Notes: generated by a model not told the origin, from the sequence alone. 25,861 nucleotides of DNA from an uncultured Oscillospiraceae bacterium (GCA_910587505.1 CAJULD010000040.1:1-25861); one strand, 5' to 3'. Positions 7,888-15,310 are shown, counted from the first letter of the stretch. Program-made: numbers and translations.

Positions 7888-8432
7888 GTGGATTCAAAGA
7901 TTTGACAGGTCAACGATTTGGGAGGCTGGTGGTTTTGCAAAGAGCGGAAAACGGCTTGTGTTCTGGAAAGCCTGTTACGCGTTGGCTGTGCAGATGTGAT
8001 TGCGGAGTTGAGAAAGCAGTTGATGGGCACGGGCTTGCCAGAGGCAGAATAAAAAGCTGTGGATGCCTAAATGCTGAAACTCGTAAGAGCGTGCTGGCCG
8101 CGCACAGAATCGTTCACGGTGGAAGTTACACGAGATTGTATCACATTTGGGCTCACATGAAATATCGCTGCTATAACCCCAATGATGCAAAATACAAAGA
8201 TTATGGAGGCCGTGGTATTACGGTTTGCAGCGAGTGGTTGGCCGGATTTGAAAATTTCAGGGCCTGGGCGCTTTCGAGTGGCTATTCCGATAATCTGTCA
8301 CTGGATCGCATTGATGTCGACGGAAATTACTGCCCCGAAAATTGCAGATGGGCAACATGGCACACACAAAGAATGAACCAAAGGAGGATGCTAAACCGTG
8401 ACAGAACTTCAGCATCAGCAATGTGTGATTAA
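7884..8432 (+). CDS. HNH homing endonuclease, second copy, short form
   Basis: 182 residues, start ATG 7884 overlapping the helicase stop as ATGA, with GGAGGCGAGG upstream. It shares the domain order of the HNH protein at 5753: DLTGQRFGRLVVLQR opening, zinc cluster CRCDCG and SCGC, and the core YGGRGI, CSEW, LDRID, GNYCPENCRWAT (about residues 107-158). It lacks the roughly 45-residue C-terminal DNA-binding module and instead ends in 20 residues that overlap the start of the VRR-NUC gene. Its base composition is lower in GC than the flanking genes, in line with recent arrival. It is probably a free-standing homing gene between helicase and nuclease; whether the short form is active is unknown. 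Confidence 0.88.
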   Translation: MSGFKDLTGQRFGRLVVLQRAENGLCSGKPVTRWLCRCDCGVEKAVDGHGLARGRIKSCGCLNAETRKSVLAAHRIVHGGSYTRLYHIWAHMKYRCYNPNDAKYKDYGGRGITVCSEWLAGFENFRAWALSSGYSDNLSLDRIDVDGNYCPENCRWATWHTQRMNQRRMLNRDRTSASAMCD

Positions 8433-8769
8433 GTGGGGACAACAACCGGGGGTTCGGGCAAAATATCCGGAGTTGGCAATGCTGTTTCACATCCCGAATG
8501 AGCGATACTGCACACCCATCCAGGGGAAACAGCTGAAACGTGCCGGCGTTCGCTCCGGCGTGCCGGACCTGTGCCTGCCGGTCCCTTCGGGGCGGTATCA
8601 CGGACTGTTCATCGAGATGAAGACGGATACGGGCCGGGCCGGCGAGGCACAGAGGTGGTGGGTCCAGCGGTTGAACGCCGCCGGGTATTTTGCTCAGGTC
8701 TGCCACGGCTGGGAGAGCGCGGTGGCAGTGCTGGAGTGGTATCTGTCACTCCCGGAGGACAGGCCATGA
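8398..8769 (+). CDS. VRR-NUC domain nuclease
   Basis: 123 residues starting at GTG 8398, ten bases after AAAGGAGG (8380-8387). The whole protein is a single VRR-NUC domain of the PD-(D/E)XK superfamily: HIPNE near residue 29, RAGVRSGVPDLCL with the catalytic Asp, FIEMK with the Glu-x-Lys pair, then a helix with Gln (AQRWWVQRL) and a final strand YFAQVCHGWESAV. Such short proteins are common in phage replication modules, often next to an SF2 helicase, and are thought to act as structure-selective or junction nucleases. Its start lies inside the end of the HNH gene, implying the HNH gene was placed tightly against it. It overlaps the next gene as ATGA. Confidence 0.9.
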   Translation: MTELQHQQCVIKWGQQPGVRAKYPELAMLFHIPNERYCTPIQGKQLKRAGVRSGVPDLCLPVPSGRYHGLFIEMKTDTGRAGEAQRWWVQRLNAAGYFAQVCHGWESAVAVLEWYLSLPEDRP

Positions 8770-9128
8770 GCGGGCAGTGGACATTCCCCTGGGAGCAGGA
8801 GGCCCGCAGTGGCGCAGATATGCCGGCTGGGCTTCCGCTGGTGGACATGATGGCCTATACGGCCCTGCGCAGCATCTACCGCGATTTCCACGAGAAGCGT
8901 ATGGCTCGTGACCAGGCGTCACGGGAAAAGCGTCTGCTGCGCCGGGAGTGGGAAAAGGCGAAGAGCGCGGATGCGTTTTGCCGAAAGCTGACGGATCATC
9001 ACGTGCGGCTGATCCGGGCGGTGGAACAGGCCGTGTGCGCCTGCCGGAAGGATCCCACGCCGGAGAATGCGCTGCTGCTGTGCAATGCGATCGACGGGAT
9101 CGGGACGGAGGCGAGGGGTGATGGATGA
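8766..9128 (+). CDS. Conserved small phage protein, unknown function
   Basis: 120 residues from ATG 8766, which overlaps the VRR-NUC stop (ATGA). The sequence MSGQWTFPWEQEARSG ... LVDMMAYTALRSIYRDF followed by a long basic helix (EKRLLRREWEKAKS) resembles a small protein found after VRR-NUC in many Clostridial prophages. It appears all-helical, with no catalytic motif and no membrane segment. It ends at TGA 9126-9128, overlapping the XRE gene start by eight bases. Function is not known; position argues for a replication or early-regulation role. Confidence 0.75.
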   Translation: MSGQWTFPWEQEARSGADMPAGLPLVDMMAYTALRSIYRDFHEKRMARDQASREKRLLRREWEKAKSADAFCRKLTDHHVRLIRAVEQAVCACRKDPTPENALLLCNAIDGIGTEARGDG

Positions 9129-9330
9129 CTTTTCGACCCGACTGCGGAATCTGCGAAAAATAAAACGGATAGACCAAAAAACATTAGGTGAATGTTGCGG
9201 TATGAGCAAGGCCGCAATCAGCAAATATGAACGGGGAGAAAGAGAACCGGTTGCCAGTTCCCTGGAAAAACTTGCTGATTTTTTTGGTGTAACGATGGAC
9301 TACCTATGGGGACATGAAAAAAATTTTTAG
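9121..9330 (+). CDS. XRE-family transcriptional regulator
   Basis: 69 residues, start ATG 9121 with GAGGGG just upstream. A complete Cro/C1-type helix-turn-helix occupies nearly the whole protein: LRNLRKIKRIDQKTLGEC, recognition helix MSKAAISKYERG near residues 28-39, then LEKLADFFGVTMDYL. It is the last gene of the early operon and is followed by a promoter-like sequence and a strong terminator, so it may control the early-to-late boundary. It has no dimerisation or peptidase domain beyond the helix-turn-helix. Ends in TAG, showing TAG is used as a normal stop here. Confidence 0.9.
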   Translation: MDDFSTRLRNLRKIKRIDQKTLGECCGMSKAAISKYERGEREPVASSLEKLADFFGVTMDYLWGHEKNF

Positions 9331-9341
9331 TTGGTAGACAG

Positions 9342-9370
9342 TTGGAGACCGGAACCCCAAAATCTATGAT
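9342..9370 (+). promoter_or_regulatory. Possible promoter ahead of the terminator hairpin
   Basis: TTGGAG (9342-9347), a 17-base spacer, and TATGAT (9365-9370). A transcript would begin at about 9377, right at the first stem of the terminator, so it could be an attenuated start for the late genes or a decoy. The -35 match is moderate. Confidence 0.35.
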
Positions 9371-9375
9371 ATACT

Positions 9376-9418
9376 GATGGAGTAAGGGTGTCGGCTACAC
9401 TCTTGCTCCATCCTTTTT
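9376..9418 (+). terminator. Rho-independent terminator closing the early operon
   Basis: A 16-base-pair stem, GATGGAGTAAGGGTGT (9376-9391) with ACACTCTTGCTCCATC (9397-9412), contains two G-U pairs and a five-base loop CGGCT, and is followed by CTTTTT (9413-9418). It lies 45 bases after the XRE stop and before the first late gene. Confidence 0.85.
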
Positions 9419-9499
9419 CTCTCCCTGCGGCCGGGGCGGCGGGGTCCGTTCCCGGCTGTGGGAGGTATTGCTGCTTAATTGCTGTTTCCGGAGGCTTAT

Positions 9500-9898
9500 A
9501 TGTTTTCTGTTTCTGAATATCTTGATCAAATGGAAAAAGCAAGCCTGGAAATTTTGGAAACTTTGGAGCCTATTGACAAAACGATAACTCTTTGGTGGGG
9601 GTTCGATGGCATACGACTAAGCGAAGATGGGACATCCAAGTGGGTGAGCCGTAAGAAAAAGCCGGCTGGAAACCGAGTTAATCATCATTTCCAACCTATT
9701 CCGCCTGAAGCATTTAGATACGGCTTTACAGACCAAATTCAAAGCCAAAGGGCGCAGATAGATGCGCTGATGGCGCAATGTACGGAACAGCAAATGCAAT
9801 CGCGGAAAAGTGCACAAGTAGCAAACGCACTCCAGCAGTGCTGCGTACAGTATCCGCCGTACTACTATGGAGGATGCTGCGGGAATTATCTTGGCTAG
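9500..9898 (+). CDS. Unknown protein with Tyr/Cys-rich C-terminus
   Basis: 132 residues from ATG 9500, five bases after GGAGG (9490-9494). I do not recognise the family. The N-terminal half contains LWWGFDGIRLSEDGTSKWVS; the middle is Gln-rich and helical (QIQSQRAQIDALMAQ), and the last 20 residues carry two CC pairs and PPYYYGG, which could form a small metal or disulfide knot. Base composition is lower in GC than the head genes. It is the first gene after the terminator and lies 23 bases before terS. No signal peptide or membrane segment. Confidence 0.6.
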   Translation: MFSVSEYLDQMEKASLEILETLEPIDKTITLWWGFDGIRLSEDGTSKWVSRKKKPAGNRVNHHFQPIPPEAFRYGFTDQIQSQRAQIDALMAQCTEQQMQSRKSAQVANALQQCCVQYPPYYYGGCCGNYLG

Positions 9899-9921
9899 AT
9901 TTTTGACCGAGAGGTGGTGGA

Positions 9922-10344
9922 ATGGCTGCAAGGCTGACGGATAAGCAGAAAAAGAAAATCATTGCGGATTATGTTCAGTTGGGCAGCTATCGTGCCACGG
10001 CTAAAATAAACGGTGTTGCGGATGGGACCGTAAAGCGCATAGTGCTTGAATGTAGCGATATCGAGCAAAAGGTTGCACAGAAAAAAGAGCAGAACACCGC
10101 CGATATTCTGGAGTACATGGAAAGCCAGCAGAATGACGTGTGCGACTTCCTCGGGAAGGCTATGGACCAACTGCGGAATCCGGAGAAATTAAAAAAGGCG
10201 CAGCTCCAGCAGATCGCAACTACAATGGCGATCCTGATAGACAAGTATACGGCCTTCGGCGGCGGCCCAAAGGACGTAGCCGAGGAGGACGACCTGAGCC
10301 GCAGCCTGCGGGAACTGGGAGAGGAGCTGGAGAGCGATGTGTGA
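9922..10344 (+). CDS. Terminase small subunit
   Basis: 140 residues, ATG 9922 with GAGGTGG a few bases upstream. An N-terminal helix-turn-helix (LTDKQKKKIIADYVQLGSY, then ATAKINGVADGTVKRI) is typical of TerS DNA recognition, followed by an oligomerisation-type helical region (LEYMESQQNDVCDFLGKAM) and an acidic tail (EEDDLSRSLRELGEELE). TerS binds the phage packaging site and loads the large subunit. Its neighbour TerL one gene downstream confirms the call. Confidence 0.85.
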   Translation: MAARLTDKQKKKIIADYVQLGSYRATAKINGVADGTVKRIVLECSDIEQKVAQKKEQNTADILEYMESQQNDVCDFLGKAMDQLRNPEKLKKAQLQQIATTMAILIDKYTAFGGGPKDVAEEDDLSRSLRELGEELESDV

Positions 10345-10432
10345 TAAGTGCAGAGATTCGGAGAGATGCCCATTTTATGATCCTGGTGCCGAAGAATGCG
10401 TCTATGACGCAATGCGCCCGATAAATGATTAG
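10337..10432 (+). CDS. 31-residue Cys-rich mini-protein between TerS and TerL
   Basis: ATG 10337 to TAG 10430-10432. It overlaps the end of TerS by eight bases and the start of TerL by eight bases, with GGAGAG-like bases before it. The sequence has cysteines in the order CDKC, then CPFYDP, then EECVYD, a pattern that would suit a small zinc-binding knuckle. The double overlap keeps translation coupled from TerS to TerL, so it could be a real mini-protein or simply a coupling ORF. Too short for most gene finders. Confidence 0.5.
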   Translation: MCDKCRDSERCPFYDPGAEECVYDAMRPIND

Positions 10433-11663
10433 CCCAAAACAGAAGAAGATCCTCGCCTTCCCCTACAGCCGCTATGACGCTCTGATCTGTGACGGCGCGG
10501 TACGATCCGGCAAGACCTCTATCGAGGTGGTAGCCTTCATCGACTGGGCCATGCGGGAGTTTTCCGGCCAGCGGTTCGGCATCTGCGGCAAGACCGTCAA
10601 GAGCGCTTCGGAGAACATGATAACCCCGTACATATCCATGCACTACGCCAAGAAGCGGTACACGCTCCGCTGGCGCAGCTCCAGACAGATACTGGAGGTC
10701 CGCCGGGGTCGCAGGGTCAACTGGTTTGAGGTGTTTGGCGGGCGGGATGAAAGCTCCTTCGCCCTGATTCAGGGCCGGACGCTGGCGGGCGTGCTGTTGG
10801 ACGAGGTTGTGTTGATGCCGGAGAGCTTTGTCAATCAGGCGCTGGCCCGGTGCAGCGTGGAGGGGGCGCGGATATGGTTTTCCTGTAATCCGGGGAACCC
10901 GAACCACTGGTTTAAGCGCGAGTGGATCGACAAGCGGGAGGAGCGGAACGCACTTTACCTCCATTTTGAGATGACCGACAACCCCGGTTTGAGCGATAAG
11001 ACGCTGGCCAGGTATCAGTCCATGTACTCCGGCGTGTTTTATGACCGGTATATCCGGGGCCTCTGGGTGGTCGCCGAAGGCCTTGTATATGATTTTTTCG
11101 ATGACAGCATGATCGTTGATGAAATTCCATGGCAGGCTCTTCAGCGGGGGAAATGGTTTCTTTCCGTGGACTATGGTACAGTCAACCCAACGGCGGCGGG
11201 CCTGTGGTGCCTGTTTAAGGGGACGGCGTACATGACCGGAGAATATTACTATGACAGCCGCGCGGAGGATGAGAATGGGCACAGCAAAAACCTCCGCCGC
11301 ACGGATGAGGAGCATTATGCGGAGTTGGAAAAGCTGGCCGGAGACCGGCGGATTGAGCGGGTGATCGTAGATCCGTCTGCCGCCAGTTTCAAGGAGACGA
11401 TCCGGCGGCATGGTCGATTTCCTGTGTGGGACGCGGATAACCGCGTTCTGGACGGCATCCGCCTGACTGCCTCCCTGTTGAAATCCGGACGGGTTTTGAT
11501 ACACAGGAGCTGTAAAGGGCTTATCAGTGAAATGGGGCAGTACGTGTGGGACACTGAGGCGAAAGAGGACGCTGTGATAAAAGAGTTTGACCATTCAGAG
11601 GATCAGCTCCGCTACTTCTGCGCCACCATCATGGAGCGGGAAGTGCGGGTAAACGGGGTTTGA
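10425..11663 (+). CDS. Terminase large subunit (PBSX/SPP1-like)
   Basis: 412 residues. The ATPase half has Walker A GAVRSGKT (residues 24-31) and Walker B VLLDE (D126, E127), with a CNPGNPNHW segment as coupling motif. The nuclease half has the RNase H-like acidic residues in LSVDYGT and RVIVDPSA and a final DHSEDQLRYF. TerL is the motor that pumps DNA into the procapsid and cuts the concatemer. The family usually runs 400-450 residues, so it is complete. TerS precedes and portal follows one base after the stop. Confidence 0.95.
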   Translation: MISPKQKKILAFPYSRYDALICDGAVRSGKTSIEVVAFIDWAMREFSGQRFGICGKTVKSASENMITPYISMHYAKKRYTLRWRSSRQILEVRRGRRVNWFEVFGGRDESSFALIQGRTLAGVLLDEVVLMPESFVNQALARCSVEGARIWFSCNPGNPNHWFKREWIDKREERNALYLHFEMTDNPGLSDKTLARYQSMYSGVFYDRYIRGLWVVAEGLVYDFFDDSMIVDEIPWQALQRGKWFLSVDYGTVNPTAAGLWCLFKGTAYMTGEYYYDSRAEDENGHSKNLRRTDEEHYAELEKLAGDRRIERVIVDPSAASFKETIRRHGRFPVWDADNRVLDGIRLTASLLKSGRVLIHRSCKGLISEMGQYVWDTEAKEDAVIKEFDHSEDQLRYFCATIMEREVRVNGV

Positions 11664-11664
11664 T

Positions 11665-13083
11665 ATGGGATTAATAGACTGGGCGCGGAATCTGTTCGGT
11701 TTCGGAAAACTGAATAAGGAAACCACGCCCGCCGGGACCATCGAAAAGGAATTTGGCGTGCAGCCTGCCGCCTCCCGGAAGATGGATGACAATATTAACC
11801 TGTGGTGGTCCCTTTATACAAATCACCCGCCCTGGGAGTCGTGCGATGTACGGCCGCTTGGTCTGCCGGGGGCAATTGGACGGGAGCTTGCCCGCCACGC
11901 GCTTACGGAGTTTTCCGTGGCTGTGTCCGGCAGTGCGCGGGGGTCGTACATCAACCGGCAGATGCAGCTTGCGGCGGCGAAGTTCGGAATCAATCTGGAG
12001 CTGGGCCTGTGCCTGGGCGGGGTATGCCTCAAGCCGTACCCGGACAATGGCAGGGTGCTGGTGGATGCTTTTACCACCAGATTCACGCCCACCCGGTTTG
12101 ACGGTACCGGAAAGGCCATTGGCGGCGTGTTTGAGAGCGACCCGGTGCGTCAGGGCAAGGACTGGTTCGTTAGGCTGGAATACCATGATTTTCAGACACA
12201 GGAGGACGGCAGCACCGTCTACGTGGTGGAAAACAGGGCGTTTCGCAGTGGGAGTGGCGGCGGTATCGGCGCACAGGTCCCGCTTTCCGCGGTGAAAGAG
12301 TGGGCTGATCTTTCGGACAGAGAAGAAATCGAGCTCTTGGAAGGGCCGCTGTTTGCTTACTTCAAGCCGCCGTCCGCAAACAATATTGAGCCAACTTCCG
12401 CGCTGGGAGTATCCGTATATTCCGGGCCTACCGTAGACCTGATCCGGCAGGCGGACGAGCAGTGGCAGCAGCTCCGGAGGGAATATAAGACCGGAAAGCG
12501 CCGGATGCTCATTGACAAGGCCGTGATGGACGCTTCGCAGGCGGATGATGAGATATACGAATACGGCGTATTCAGCAACAAGGACTTTTTCCAATTCATC
12601 AATCCGGAGATCAGGGACGATCCGCTTTATAACGGGTTTCAACGAATTCTCCAGCGGATTGAGTTCAATGTGGGACTAGCCTTCGGAACCATTTCCGACC
12701 CCCAAAGCGTGGAAAAGACCGCTACGGAGATACTCGCGGCCAAGCAGCGCCAGTTCGTCACGGAAAAGGCGATACAGGCGGCGTTCCAGTCTACCCTTGA
12801 CGATCTGATCTACTCTATGGACGCATGGTGCGATCTGGCGCGGCTGGTTCCCGCAGGCGCATATAGCGTGGATTACAACTGGGGCGACGGCGTGCTGGAT
12901 GATCCGGAGACAAAGCGGCAGGATATGGCGATGGATATGCAGAGGGTGAACACCCTGCTTATGTCCAGGAAGCAATTCATCATGAAGTGGGAGGGCGTGG
13001 ACGAAGAAGCTGCCAAGAAAATCCTATCTGAAATTGATGATATGGATGAGATCGTCACGGAGCCGGAGGAGGAAATTGAGTGA
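11665..13083 (+). CDS. Portal protein (SPP1 gp6-like)
   Basis: 472 residues starting ATG 11665 directly after the TerL stop; ribosome site is weak, so translation is probably coupled. Features of the portal family include the N-terminal NINLWWSLYTNHPPW segment, LCLGGVCLKPYPDNGRV, the stretch FGTISDPQSVEKTATEILA near residue 340, the long helix following it, and an acidic tail (DDMDEIVTEPEEEIE). The portal forms the dodecameric ring at the capsid vertex through which DNA passes. Position between TerL and the minor capsid gene is canonical. Confidence 0.92.
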   Translation: MGLIDWARNLFGFGKLNKETTPAGTIEKEFGVQPAASRKMDDNINLWWSLYTNHPPWESCDVRPLGLPGAIGRELARHALTEFSVAVSGSARGSYINRQMQLAAAKFGINLELGLCLGGVCLKPYPDNGRVLVDAFTTRFTPTRFDGTGKAIGGVFESDPVRQGKDWFVRLEYHDFQTQEDGSTVYVVENRAFRSGSGGGIGAQVPLSAVKEWADLSDREEIELLEGPLFAYFKPPSANNIEPTSALGVSVYSGPTVDLIRQADEQWQQLRREYKTGKRRMLIDKAVMDASQADDEIYEYGVFSNKDFFQFINPEIRDDPLYNGFQRILQRIEFNVGLAFGTISDPQSVEKTATEILAAKQRQFVTEKAIQAAFQSTLDDLIYSMDAWCDLARLVPAGAYSVDYNWGDGVLDDPETKRQDMAMDMQRVNTLLMSRKQFIMKWEGVDEEAAKKILSEIDDMDEIVTEPEEEIE

Positions 13084-13268
13084 TGAAAATAATTATTGGA
13101 GTAGCGGTACTTGCGCTTTTATATGCAATAAGCTGGTCAATTTGCATAGGAATCATATATTTGATCTGTCTGTGTTTTTCGTGGAAATTTTCCGTTCTTA
13201 CCGCAACTGGCGTTTGGCTCATTTTTTGTTTGATTAAGGGAGCTTTTTCAACGGGAAAAAAGAAATGA
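13083..13268 (+). CDS. Small two-helix membrane protein
   Basis: 61 residues from ATG 13083 (TGATG overlap with portal stop), ending inside the next start codon (ATGA). Almost entirely hydrophobic: one membrane segment at about residues 3-30 (IIIGVAVLALLYAISW through IIYLICLC) and another at 36-53 (VLTATGVWLIFCLI), with a KGAFSTGKKK basic end suggesting a cytoplasmic C-terminus. The lower GC content differs from its neighbours. I do not recognise the family; membrane proteins are unusual between portal and minor capsid genes. It could be linked to the downstream toxin-bearing capsid protein, but that is speculation. Confidence 0.65.
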   Translation: MKIIIGVAVLALLYAISWSICIGIIYLICLCFSWKFSVLTATGVWLIFCLIKGAFSTGKKK

Positions 13269-15067
13269 AATATCCCTTCACCCCGCAAGTACTTGACGCC
13301 CTCCCAGAAGAGCTCTGTGAGCTGTTTCGCGGCCTGGAGCTGAAACTGCTGGAGGAGATATGCTCCCGGATGAAGCTGGCGGACAACCTCAACGAGGTCA
13401 CAGTGCAGGACATCCGGGCACTCCGCGCTCACGGTATCGATTTGGAGGACATCAAGAAGGCCATTCGGAATGCCACCGGCACCGGCGAGGAAAAGCTGGA
13501 CAGGCTGCTGGATGAGGTGGTATCCCGTAATCAGCAATATTATAGCGAGATGGTCGATCTTGCCGGTGTGACGGCCCCGGAGAGGCTGGCAAATGAAGCG
13601 GACATAGCCGCCATCCGGCGGCAGACATGGGGCGCATATAAGAATATAACCGGCTCTATGGGCTTCCTGACTGTGCAGGGTGGGCGGCTCATGGTAAGCG
13701 AACCGGCAAAGGCTTATGAGTTGGCGCTGGACAACGCGTTCATGCAGGTACAGTCCGGGGCCGTCAGCTATAATCAGGCGATCTCAGAACAGGTGAGGCA
13801 GCTGGCGGACGGCGGGCTGTGCGTGGCGTTTGACAGGGACGGAAAGCCTCTGAAAAACCGCGTTGCCTATGAGAGCGGCCACATAGACCAGCTGGACGTT
13901 GCGGTTAGGAGGGCCGTAATGACCGGCGTGTCCCAGCTATGCGACCAGTACGATACCCAGTCCATGGAATACCTGGGCACGCCTTACTGCGAGATCTCAG
14001 CTCACAGGGGCGCACGGGACATCCCAAAGCCCAACCCATGGTCCTCTCACAAGGCGTGGCAGGGCCGGGTATTCTACCAGAGCAGACGCGGGGAGCCGGA
14101 TCCGCTTGGGAAGTACCCGGATCTTGTTTCATCCACAGGATACGGATATGTGGACGGCCTGAAGGGAGCGAACTGCCGCCACCGGAAGTTTTCCTGGATT
14201 GAGGGTGTTTCTGAGCGGACCTACACCGACGCGGAGCTGGATGGCATCGACCCGCCGCCGTTTGAATTTGAGGGACGGATCTACACTTCATACGGCGCAA
14301 CCCAGAAGCAGCGCCAGATCGAGCGCACCGTTCGCAAGCTGAAACGCCGCAAGACCGCTTTTGAGGCGGCAGGGCTGAAGGAAGAGGCCCAGGCAGCCAA
14401 CATCCGCCTGCGGCGGCTGAGCAAAGAATACAGGGAATTCAGCAGGGCGGCCGGTCTTCCGGAGCAGCGGGAGCGGATGAAGATGTCCTATGTGGATGAT
14501 GCATCCAAAGCAGAGGCGGCGCAAATACTTGAAAAACGGTCAAAATCTGGTATAATAGAGGCGAATATGCCGAAGGAGATACCGGATGTGAGAAAACCGT
14601 CTGCTTATAAGAAGGTGTCCATACCAAAAGACGTAACTGAAGAATACCTGACGTCTTCCACTCCTGGGATAGGGAATATTACATATGAAGATGGATATAG
14701 GGTAAAAGGACACCAGGCAGAAATCGCAGCGGCTGAATGGCTCAAAAAAACATTTGGCGGTGACATCAGGCTGTTAAAGGAATCGGATATAAAAGGACAA
14801 ACCATGCCGGATTTCCTGTGGAATCAGAAGTTCTGGGAGCTAAAGGGAACGGCTACGATCAACGGAGCAGATAAGCTGCTGCAGCACGCTATCAAACAAA
14901 TCCAAGAGAACCCCGGCGGGGTTATCTTAAATATGCTGGACGATATTGATATGCCTGCATTGGAAAAACAGCTGGCAAGCCGTATTCACCGAAGTAAGAT
15001 AACAGGATTGGATATTATGATCCTGACAAAAGATAAGCTTATTAAAATTTTGAGATATAAAAAATGA
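13265..15067 (+). CDS. Minor capsid protein (Phage_min_cap2) fused to a CdiA-CT-like PD-(D/E)XK toxin domain
   Basis: 600 residues. Residues 1-350 are the minor head protein: conserved SAHRGARD, HKAWQGRVFY, TGYGYVDGLKGANCRH and TYTDAEL. A basic coiled coil follows (about 345-405). From about residue 435 the composition becomes AT-rich and a separate domain appears: H-Q-A-E486, P-D516-F and W-E525-L-K527, the spacing of a PD-(D/E)XK nuclease like the C-terminal tRNase domains of CdiA polymorphic toxins. Temperate-phage MuF-type head proteins with C-terminal toxins are known, so injection of a nuclease with the DNA, or action against competitors, is a reasonable inference. RNA or DNA as substrate cannot be decided. 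No immunity gene is evident downstream. Confidence 0.85.
   Translation: MKYPFTPQVLDALPEELCELFRGLELKLLEEICSRMKLADNLNEVTVQDIRALRAHGIDLEDIKKAIRNATGTGEEKLDRLLDEVVSRNQQYYSEMVDLAGVTAPERLANEADIAAIRRQTWGAYKNITGSMGFLTVQGGRLMVSEPAKAYELALDNAFMQVQSGAVSYNQAISEQVRQLADGGLCVAFDRDGKPLKNRVAYESGHIDQLDVAVRRAVMTGVSQLCDQYDTQSMEYLGTPYCEISAHRGARDIPKPNPWSSHKAWQGRVFYQSRRGEPDPLGKYPDLVSSTGYGYVDGLKGANCRHRKFSWIEGVSERTYTDAELDGIDPPPFEFEGRIYTSYGATQKQRQIERTVRKLKRRKTAFEAAGLKEEAQAANIRLRRLSKEYREFSRAAGLPEQRERMKMSYVDDASKAEAAQILEKRSKSGIIEANMPKEIPDVRKPSAYKKVSIPKDVTEEYLTSSTPGIGNITYEDGYRVKGHQAEIAAAEWLKKTFGGDIRLLKESDIKGQTMPDFLWNQKFWELKGTATINGADKLLQHAIKQIQENPGGVILNMLDDIDMPALEKQLASRIHRSKITGLDIMILTKDKLIKILRYKK
14529..14556 (+). promoter_or_regulatory. 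Promoter-like sequence at the capsid-toxin domain junction
   Basis: TTGAAA (14529-14534), 16-base spacer, perfect TATAAT (14551-14556) within the coding sequence. AAGGAG at 14573-14578 is nine bases before an in-frame GTG at 14588. Together these could yield a free toxin domain of about 160 residues. Could be chance in an AT-rich patch. Confidence 0.4.
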
Positions 15068-15090
15068 GAGCTGGCACATCAGCTCTCATT
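15063..15090. other. Perfect hairpin spanning the toxin stop codon
   Basis: AATGAGAGCTG (15063-15073) and CAGCTCTCATT (15080-15090) pair over 11 bases around a six-base loop; the stop codon TGA 15065-15067 is in the stem. On the plus strand it is followed by GGGG, not a T run. On the minus strand it is followed by six T residues, the layout of a terminator against antisense transcription into the capsid gene. Confidence 0.55.
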
Positions 15091-15181
15091 GGGGTAAAGG
15101 AACATGCCTCTGTGCTGGTACTGTCCCCTAACCACTTTTATTATAACCTGTAGCATCGCTTTTTGCAAGAGGAAATTTCAT

Positions 15182-15310
15182 ATGGATGAAAAAACCATCA
15201 AAGCTATTCTGTTGGCTCTGGCGGCGGGGCACCGCGTGCAGCTCAAGCAGCTGAGGGACGGTACCATTAAGGTACAGGTCGTGTCCCAGAAAGAGTTAAA
15301 AATAACATAG
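15182..15310 (+). CDS. 42-residue conserved phage protein, unknown function
   Basis: ATG 15182 follows GAGGAAA by about five bases. The protein, beginning MDEKTIKAILLALAAG and continuing HRVQLKQLRDGTIKVQVV, looks like the short helix-then-two-strand proteins found between minor capsid and scaffold genes in related phages. It is much too short and generic to be called an immunity protein for the upstream toxin, although its position would allow that. No metal or membrane motifs. Confidence 0.6.
   Translation: MDEKTIKAILLALAAGHRVQLKQLRDGTIKVQVVSQKELKIT

Noticed and set aside
9987..11594. 535-codon minus-strand open frame
   Set aside because: Antisense to TerS and TerL, which have clear catalytic motifs; it exists because of high GC and codon bias.
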